A stretch of DNA of 18,932 nucleotides from Hyphomonadaceae bacterium (lineage in GTDB: Bacteria > Pseudomonadota > Alphaproteobacteria > Caulobacterales > Aquidulcibacteraceae): assembly GCA_003526465.1 (NCBI GenBank), contig DPWD01000302.1, forward strand, positions 1 through 18,932, read 5' to 3'. Of the stretch, positions 14,317 through 18,932 are shown piece by piece; position 1 is the first letter of the stretch; the number at the start of each line of letters is the position of its first letter. A program made the translations under genes and the position numbers. The notes beneath the pieces were generated by a model. That model was given only the letters and a program-made list of their open reading frames with translations. It did not search any database and was not told the origin of the DNA.

Positions 14317-14329
14317 CACCTTGAAGGTT
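14317..14329. promoter_or_regulatory. MqsA-type operator-like palindrome upstream of mqsR
   Basis: On the minus strand AACCTTCAAGGTG has half-sites AACCT and AGGTG spaced by 3 nt. E. coli MqsA is known to bind AACCT-N-AGGTT-type palindromes at the mqsRA promoter; only the last base differs. It sits 9 bp upstream of the mqsR ATG. A wider CTTGAA/TTCAAG inverted repeat overlaps it. Autoregulation by the MqsA-like protein is inferred. Confidence 0.5.
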
Positions 14330-14448
14330 TATTTTTCAAGTGGGCTCCAGAAGGGATCGGCACACCTGCCCTCAGCCAAAAGCAAAACCGGCCTGGAATC
14401 GAAGTGTGCTGGCGTTCGCCCGAACACAAACGTACGCATCCAAGCTGT

Positions 14449-14661
14449 CTACGCCGATTCCCGACCATATTCGCTGGTGGAGCGATGGGCTCGCCCGGCC
14501 GCCCATTCATCGAGCACCCGGTCGATATAGCGCACCAGACGCGGTCCATATTTGACGAAGGGCGGACCTTCGCCGGTGACGCGCCAGCGGTTGAGTGTGT
14601 GCTTGGATATCTTCAAGCGCGTGGCGGCTTCTTCCACCGTGAGCAGCATGTCCATGGACAT
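14449..14661 (-). CDS. AlpA/excisionase-type helix-turn-helix protein
   Basis: A 70-residue protein made almost entirely of a MerR/excisionase-type winged helix-turn-helix (HTH_17): MLLTVEEAATRLKISKHTLNRWR followed by a wing (GPPFVKYGPRLVRYI) and a helix (DRVLDEWAAG). Such proteins serve as excisionases, directionality factors or regulators of mobile elements. The ATG at 14661 has AAGGAG at 7-nt spacing; the in-frame ATGs at 14667 (too close) and 14655 are less good. The open frame extends to 14712 without a ribosome site. No integrase is next to it. Confidence 0.78.
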   Translation of the reverse strand: MSMDMLLTVEEAATRLKISKHTLNRWRVTGEGPPFVKYGPRLVRYIDRVLDEWAAGRAHRSTSEYGRESA

Positions 14662-14951
14662 CAGCATTCTCCTTCGACACAGGCCGAGACACCGAAAGCG
14701 GCGTCTCGACACGTTAAGGAAAACGCCGACTAAACCAGCTCACCACCACTTTCTGCCCCTGCATGAAAACTGGATTCAGCGCGACAGAGACGCTGGTGGG
14801 TCAATCTGTTTCATCGCGTATCCGAGCTTGTCACGTGCGATCCCGCAACGACCGGCGATGGCTCCTATTGTCCCTTATTGACCCAGCGCCACAATTCGCG
14901 AGGCGGGCGAGTAGCGCGGACCTCGGATTCAGCGCCGGAAACGGTTCCGCG
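14662..14951 (-). pseudogene. Intergenic stretch with a possible helix-turn-helix gene remnant (14776-14874)
   Basis: No intact gene is seen in these 290 bp. Between TAA (14875-14877) and TGA (14776-14778) on the minus strand is a 32-codon frame reading GTIGAIAGRCGIARDKLGYAMKQ and onward. It resembles the start of a MerR-like helix-turn-helix but has no start codon. It may be decayed; similarity is by eye and weak. The rest shows no repeat, RNA gene or convincing promoter. Confidence 0.25.
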
Positions 14952-15305
14952 TCAGCGCGGCGTGTGCGAACTGGCGTTCTCGCGCAGAAATGCATCGAGG
15001 TCGGCGGGGAAATACGCAATCAAACGCGCACCGCGTTTGCGCCAAGCGGGCCCAATATTCTTGGCGCGCCAATTCTTCAACGTGCTCCCGGAAACATTGA
15101 GATAGAGCGCGGCTTCTCGCGGCGTGAGCACAATTGCGCGATCAACTTGGGTGGCTCTTGATCGCTTCGCCTTAGGCGCCTTCGTCGATGCCGTGCGCGC
15201 TGCAGCGCGCGCCGATGGGCGCGTTTCAGCAGCATCGAACAAGCCCAATTGGCCCGGATCGGTCCAACGCTTCTTTGGCGATTTCTTGCGTGTGCGCCCA
15301 GCCAT
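14952..15305 (-). CDS. Helix-turn-helix DNA-binding protein with basic N-terminal extension
   Basis: A 117-residue protein. Residues 1-60 are basic and probably disordered (GRTRKKSPKKRW, then Ala/Arg/Lys-rich); a helix-turn-helix of the HTH_17/AlpA type follows (about 66-112: VLTPREAALYLNVSGSTLKNWR, RGARLIAYFPADLDAFL). It lies 122 nt downstream of the relaxase on the same strand, so it may regulate transfer genes or assist relaxosome formation. The ATG at 15305 follows a G-rich stretch (GGGGG) 6 nt upstream; an upstream GTG (15332) would add nine residues. Exact role unknown; could be an excisionase-like accessory factor. Confidence 0.72.
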   Translation of the reverse strand: MAGRTRKKSPKKRWTDPGQLGLFDAAETRPSARAAARTASTKAPKAKRSRATQVDRAIVLTPREAALYLNVSGSTLKNWRAKNIGPAWRKRGARLIAYFPADLDAFLRENASSHTPR

Positions 15306-15427
15306 CGTCTGCCCCCGCTGTTGGTTAAACACAGTAAGATCAGCAAAGCCGGCGCCAGCACGGGAACCAATCCGTCTCGCTCAATGGGCGACGAACGCGT
15401 GCCCGCCCGATGTTCGTTGATTGATCC

Positions 15428-17197
15428 TCAAAGTTCGATGCCCAAGCCCCGCCCAATGCCGCGCTTCAGGCCCTTGGCGAGCTCGCGGGAAATCTCCAGG
15501 GATCGCACCCGCGCCGGTCCTTCCACCGCCTTGAGCATCACGCTGTCGCCAACGCCGATGTCCCTGCTCTTGCCCATCGGCACGGCGGCGATATCGCGCC
15601 CACGCTCCAGCATTGCGGTCTTGCCCACGAACAATTCGCGCACCTCACGCACTTTCCAGGCGCCTCTGCCGGTGAGTTCCTCAACCCCATCGCGGCCCAG
15701 ATAGCGCCCGCCATGCTCGCGAGCGTGCTCTTGGCCGGCGCGTTCAAGCTCGGCCTCGCGCAGCCTCTCGCGCGCGCCATCGCAAAAATAGAATTTTCCG
15801 TTCTCGCTACGGAGACCAAGGCCGTTCGCTTCCAAGAATTCGGCCCGCTCAACCAGAGCTGCCTCAATGCTTTTCATGGGCGGAAGTCGTCGGGCCTCAC
15901 CGCGTGCAATGCCATCCAATTCCTGGTCAAGCATGGTGTCTGCGCGGGCGCGCACCTGCTCACGCACAGAATGATAGGAGAGTCGTTCGATCTCGGCGGT
16001 TCGCCCGTGCGGTTTGAGCGCCACCAGCGAGCCCTGCTGCAAATCCTCGATCTCGCGCATGCCGGTGTTCAACAGGAGGCGCCCGCGGTTCGGCGTCTCG
16101 ACCACCAGCAACGCACGGTCAGGATTGTCGCCGCGGGGGCCAAGCTCCAGCACTTCGCCCATCACGCGACCAAAGCGCGGCTCATAAAGCCGCCCACGCG
16201 CCAGTTCGCGGCGGATGTCGAGCGGACGCGCAGCCTCCAAGCGGTCCAACCAATCGCGCTCCAGCTTGAGCACATTGCGACGGGTTTCTTCGGCGAGCCC
16301 CAGGCGCTGCAATTCACGCGCACGGGCGCGCATGGAATTGGCGAATTCCGGCGCCTGGCCGCGCCCCAAGTCCTGCAAACGGACTTCACGGCGTTGGTTG
16401 AGTTCAAGCGCAAGCGCTCGGTCCAAACGATTGAGGCTGCGCCCCTCCACCTCGCGCTCCAACCGCAGGCGTTCGTCAGCCAGGCTGCGTTCGCCGATCC
16501 ATCCGGTGGCGACATCGCGCGCCGCTTCGCGAATCCCATGCGAGACGTATTCGCGCGGCAGGATAAGCTCCACTCCGTCGCGGCGCACGCCGCGGACGAT
16601 CACATGGGCGTGGGGATTGTCGGTGTTGTAATGATCGACCGCCACCCAATCGAGGCCCACGCCCAAATCGCGCTCCATCCGTTCCATCACGTCGCGGGTG
16701 AAGGCTCTGAGGTCGCCGTCCTCGCCGGCAAAGCGCGCGCCACTCTCCGGCGCCAGCATGATGCGGAAATGGCGGCGATCATCGAGCTCCCACTCCCGCA
16801 GCTGCTCACGAGCATCTTCCACCAATTCCTGCTCACGATCATAGAAGCGGCCCCGCTCGCCGTCACGCGCCGCGCCGTCGCGTTCCAAATACTGCGCGTG
16901 CGCCAGCAATTTGCCGCCGCCGCCTACGCCGCCGCCTACGCCGCCGCCCACGTGTTTATGGAAGCTCACCTTGGCCACGACGCGCTGACGGCTGTCGCCA
17001 CCAAACGCGCGCGACGGATTTGAGGTATGCCCATGCGCGCTTGCGCCGAAGCGTTTCCCAGCTAACGCCTTGCTGAGACGCGCGCCCAGTGCGCCGCTGG
17101 TTCCCCGGCCCGTGGCGCCGCCGCGCGTGCGTCCAATGCGACCGCGAAACTCGTCGTCCTCGGCTGCTTGCGATCGAAATGAAACCAAATCCGGCAT
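15428..17197 (-). CDS. Relaxase/mobilization nuclease of the DUF3363 type
   Basis: A 589-residue relaxase that would nick the transfer origin and lead the DNA strand into a recipient. The N-terminal nuclease region holds KVSFHKHVGGG (about 76-86), a helical stretch (REQELVEDAREQLREWELDD), FRIMLAPESG at 144 and the metal-binding motif VDHYNTDNPHAHVIVRG at 187-203 (H189, H196, H198). The remaining ~350 residues correspond to the DUF3363 region in relatives and include charged helical segments. The likely catalytic tyrosine is not obvious. The ATG at 17197 has GAGAG upstream; the frame is open to 17260. It is divergent from the TraG-like gene across 297 bp. Confidence 0.88.
   Translation of the reverse strand: MPDLVSFRSQAAEDDEFRGRIGRTRGGATGRGTSGALGARLSKALAGKRFGASAHGHTSNPSRAFGGDSRQRVVAKVSFHKHVGGGVGGGVGGGGKLLAHAQYLERDGAARDGERGRFYDREQELVEDAREQLREWELDDRRHFRIMLAPESGARFAGEDGDLRAFTRDVMERMERDLGVGLDWVAVDHYNTDNPHAHVIVRGVRRDGVELILPREYVSHGIREAARDVATGWIGERSLADERLRLEREVEGRSLNRLDRALALELNQRREVRLQDLGRGQAPEFANSMRARARELQRLGLAEETRRNVLKLERDWLDRLEAARPLDIRRELARGRLYEPRFGRVMGEVLELGPRGDNPDRALLVVETPNRGRLLLNTGMREIEDLQQGSLVALKPHGRTAEIERLSYHSVREQVRARADTMLDQELDGIARGEARRLPPMKSIEAALVERAEFLEANGLGLRSENGKFYFCDGARERLREAELERAGQEHAREHGGRYLGRDGVEELTGRGAWKVREVRELFVGKTAMLERGRDIAAVPMGKSRDIGVGDSVMLKAVEGPARVRSLEISRELAKGLKRGIGRGLGIEL
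16916..16951. repeat. 12-bp tandem repeat, three copies, inside the relaxase gene
   Basis: GCCGCCGCCTAC is repeated at 16916, 16928 and 16940, the last copy with one change (CAC ending). In the relaxase it encodes a VGGG-VGGG-VGGG glycine linker at about residues 83-95, between the KVSFHKH segment and the rest of the nuclease domain. Such repeats change length by slippage without breaking the frame. Confidence 0.8.
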
Positions 17198-17237
17198 CGG
17201 CGTTACGTCTCTCGCATCATTAGCGCGGCCCGCGATC

Positions 17238-17385
17238 CAAGTTGCCGCCGCGCGCCTCAACTTGCCGAAACCATAGCAAAACCAAGGGCCGAAGACAACA
17301 ATAACTTGCTCTTTATCTTGCTGTACGACCCATTTTCTGCGACAATCACAGTAATCGATAAGCCAATACTACGCGCGGCAAGTTA
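17238..17385. other. Candidate origin of transfer (oriT) between relaxase and TraG-like genes
   Basis: This gene-free gap (17198-17494) is more AT-rich than its surroundings. It holds an inverted repeat CAAGTTG/CAACTTG (17238-17244 and 17258-17264, 13-nt spacer) and a wider one TAACTTGC/GCAAGTTA (17302-17309 and 17378-17385). Inside the latter is TTTATCTTGCTG (17312-17323), one base from the TATCCTG-C nick consensus of IncP and Ti-type systems recognised by VirD2-like relaxases. AACTTGC-like motifs recur at least five times. Position beside a relaxase gene is the usual place for oriT. The divergent promoters should also lie here, but no hexamer pair is convincing. Confidence 0.4.
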
Positions 17386-17494
17386 TGCGGAACTGGTACA
17401 ATTTGAGGCAAGAGCGGGGGCAGCTTGTAAAGGCGGCGAAACTTGCCCGCGGCCCGCATGCATCAGGCCCAATCGCATTCGAAAGCGCGCGGCG

Positions 17495-18932
17495 ATGACG
17501 CTCTGGCTCACTTGGGCGCGCAACGCACTCATGGCTTTAGCGGCGCTCACGTTGTTTGCGGGTCTCGTCACCTCGTTTGTCGCCGCGTCACTTGGCTTCG
17601 ATGCACGCCTGGGACGTCCCGATCTCTTTTGGTACGGCCTACCGCTCTACGATGCGTGGGATTTTCTGCGTTGGGGCTTTGCGTCCTCATCTGCACAGCC
17701 TTGGAATGCGTTGCTCACCATCGGCATCGCCTGCCTGCTGCCGGTCGCGGCGTTTGGCGTGTTCGTGGTCGCGAGCGATTTTGCGCCGCTTGGGTTTCCA
17801 TCACTCAAATCCCGACGCGGCTTCGAGCGTTGGGACAGCTTGAGACAACGCGGGCTAATGGGGGCCAATGGGTTGGCGCTGGGCGCCGTGCGTCGTCATC
17901 TGTTGGCAAAGCCGGACATCGTTTCGCTGCCGCGCGGAAACGTCGCTATCATCGGCGTCTCCGAGCACACCGACGACGCATTGCTGGCGGCGCTGAGCAC
18001 TTGGACCGGCGCGCTTGTGTTCGTCGATGCGCGTGGTCTCGCCTCCAAACTTGAGCGCCAAGACATCATTCGCTTCGCTCCGGGCCGTGTGGACAGCGCA
18101 AGCTACAATCCGCTTCTCGCCATCCGCGCAGGCGCTCATGCCTGGGAGGATGCTCGCTGCTTGGCGTCTGCGTTTCTCCAATCAAGTGATCGCGACCCGG
18201 TCAATGTCTTCGCCCTGATTATGCTCGATCAACTGCTCGCCGCACCACTCGAAGAACGCACATTCGCGGCCTTACGACGACGGCTTGCCGATCCGCAACG
18301 CGTTCTGGCAGAGATTTGCGGCGACTGGGATCCCGACCACCTCGCCTGCATTCCACCCCTCAGCGAAATGGCCCGAATATCCAACATGTGCAGCGCGCAT
18401 CCACATGCGACGCTTGGCGCACTGGCTCGCATCGACGCTGCGTTGGGGCTGTTCGCGGACGGCGCTTACGCCACAGCCACCAACACACATCAATTTCGTT
18501 TTGCCGATCTGGTTGCGGGCGATGGACCGCGCACCCTTGTCATCGCCCCGCCGCCGAGCGAGGCGACACGCGCCGCCTCGCTCATTGCGGCGATGTTGGC
18601 GCAGCTTGCCAGGGAATGCGCGTCCTCCGCCGATCTGGACAATCTGGGGCGGCGCAAGAAACGTGAATTGCTCATCGTCATCGAAGCTGAAGTGTGCTGG
18701 GCGCTCGGCGCTGCCCGCGCTGGCGCGCAAGGGTCGCCGCCGCTCGTTCCGGCGCATACGTCAATGAACGGATGCCATGCCTTGCTGCAAGCGCGTAGTA
18801 TTGAGGCCGCGCGGCTCGCAATTGGCGGTGCCGAATCGTTCGACGCCGTCGCCGCCATTGGACCGCAACCAGACGCGAGCGCTGCCGCGCTGAGCGTGCG
18901 CGGCGGCTCCGTGCGCTACTGGCGACGCGTGA
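17495..18932 (+). CDS. TraG/VirD4-like coupling-protein homologue lacking Walker motifs (partial at right edge)
   Basis: 479 codons are visible and the frame is still open at the window end. Two N-terminal membrane segments (about 10-33 and 71-93) and a cytoplasmic part follow the TraG order: GLMGANGLALGAVRR (120-134), ALVFVDARG (173-181), FAPGRVDSASYNPLLAIRAG (194-213), FRFADLV with APPPSEATR (334-359), then SVRYWRRV near the C-terminus. Where the family has an APTGSGKG-like Walker A, this protein has IIGVSEHTDD (152-161). Where Walker B (LLLLDEF) is expected it has LLIVIEAE (392-399), followed by an apparent deletion of about 35 residues. ATPase activity is therefore not expected. The ribosome site is poor; no in-frame ATG exists closely upstream. 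Relationship judged by eye from family knowledge. Confidence 0.68.
   Translation, partial: MTLWLTWARNALMALAALTLFAGLVTSFVAASLGFDARLGRPDLFWYGLPLYDAWDFLRWGFASSSAQPWNALLTIGIACLLPVAAFGVFVVASDFAPLGFPSLKSRRGFERWDSLRQRGLMGANGLALGAVRRHLLAKPDIVSLPRGNVAIIGVSEHTDDALLAALSTWTGALVFVDARGLASKLERQDIIRFAPGRVDSASYNPLLAIRAGAHAWEDARCLASAFLQSSDRDPVNVFALIMLDQLLAAPLEERTFAALRRRLADPQRVLAEICGDWDPDHLACIPPLSEMARISNMCSAHPHATLGALARIDAALGLFADGAYATATNTHQFRFADLVAGDGPRTLVIAPPPSEATRAASLIAAMLAQLARECASSADLDNLGRRKKRELLIVIEAEVCWALGAARAGAQGSPPLVPAHTSMNGCHALLQARSIEAARLAIGGAESFDAVAAIGPQPDASAAALSVRGGSVRYWRRV

Noticed and set aside
15713..17023. 436-residue plus-strand open frame
   Set aside because: It is wholly antisense to the relaxase, an effect of GC-rich codon positions; the minus-strand frame has recognisable motifs.
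1..18932. CRISPR array, rRNA or known riboswitch
   Set aside because: No regularly spaced repeats, rRNA segments or recognisable riboswitch cores were seen on either strand.

Overview
This GC-rich window looks alphaproteobacterial, probably from the Caulobacterales/Hyphomonadaceae side. The outer-membrane receptor is of the TonB-Xanthomonas/Caulobacter type, a flavin halogenase sits among glycosidases, and the relaxase has the DUF3363-type architecture. The assignment is inference from protein families; no rRNA or marker gene is present.

Left part (1-11172): one long minus-strand operon, read right to left. It encodes a TonB-dependent receptor, a GH3 beta-glucosidase, a tryptophan-halogenase-family flavoprotein, a GH30 glucosidase, a FucP/GluP-like sugar transporter, an SGNH/GDSL hydrolase, an endonuclease/exonuclease/phosphatase (EEP) protein and the first 19 codons of a Tat-exported protein. 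Three junctions are 4-nt ATGA/GTGA overlaps, so translation is probably coupled. Upstream of the receptor are a TTGACA box, a 17-nt spacer, a weak -10 and a perfect 16-bp LacI-type palindrome. A strong hairpin with a U-tract separates the receptor from the enzymes, so the receptor may be made in excess. The set fits uptake and breakdown of a beta-glucoside or beta-glucan: receptor across the outer membrane, GH30 and GH3 in the periplasm, transporter into the cytoplasm. The halogenase's role is unknown.

Junction (11178-12600): a 45-nt 3' half of a tRNA gene ending in CCA, which looks like the far attachment site of a tRNA-targeted island. It is followed by a 292-bp IS21-like non-autonomous element with 24-bp terminal inverted repeats and a 7-bp target duplication. 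Two copies of a ~165-bp structured repeat flank a broken PIN-toxin/antitoxin pair. The repeat copies differ in three consecutive base pairs that all change in a compensatory way.

Right part (12592-18932): mobile-element genes. These are a Thg1-like 3'-5' polymerase, an MqsR/MqsA toxin-antitoxin pair with an operator-like palindrome, two AlpA/excisionase-type helix-turn-helix proteins, a relaxase, and a divergent TraG/VirD4-like protein that runs off the window. The 297 bp between relaxase and TraG-like gene carries inverted repeats and a nic-like sequence and is a candidate oriT. The TraG-like protein keeps the family layout but appears to have lost both the Walker A and Walker B motifs. No integrase or full conjugation gene set is visible.
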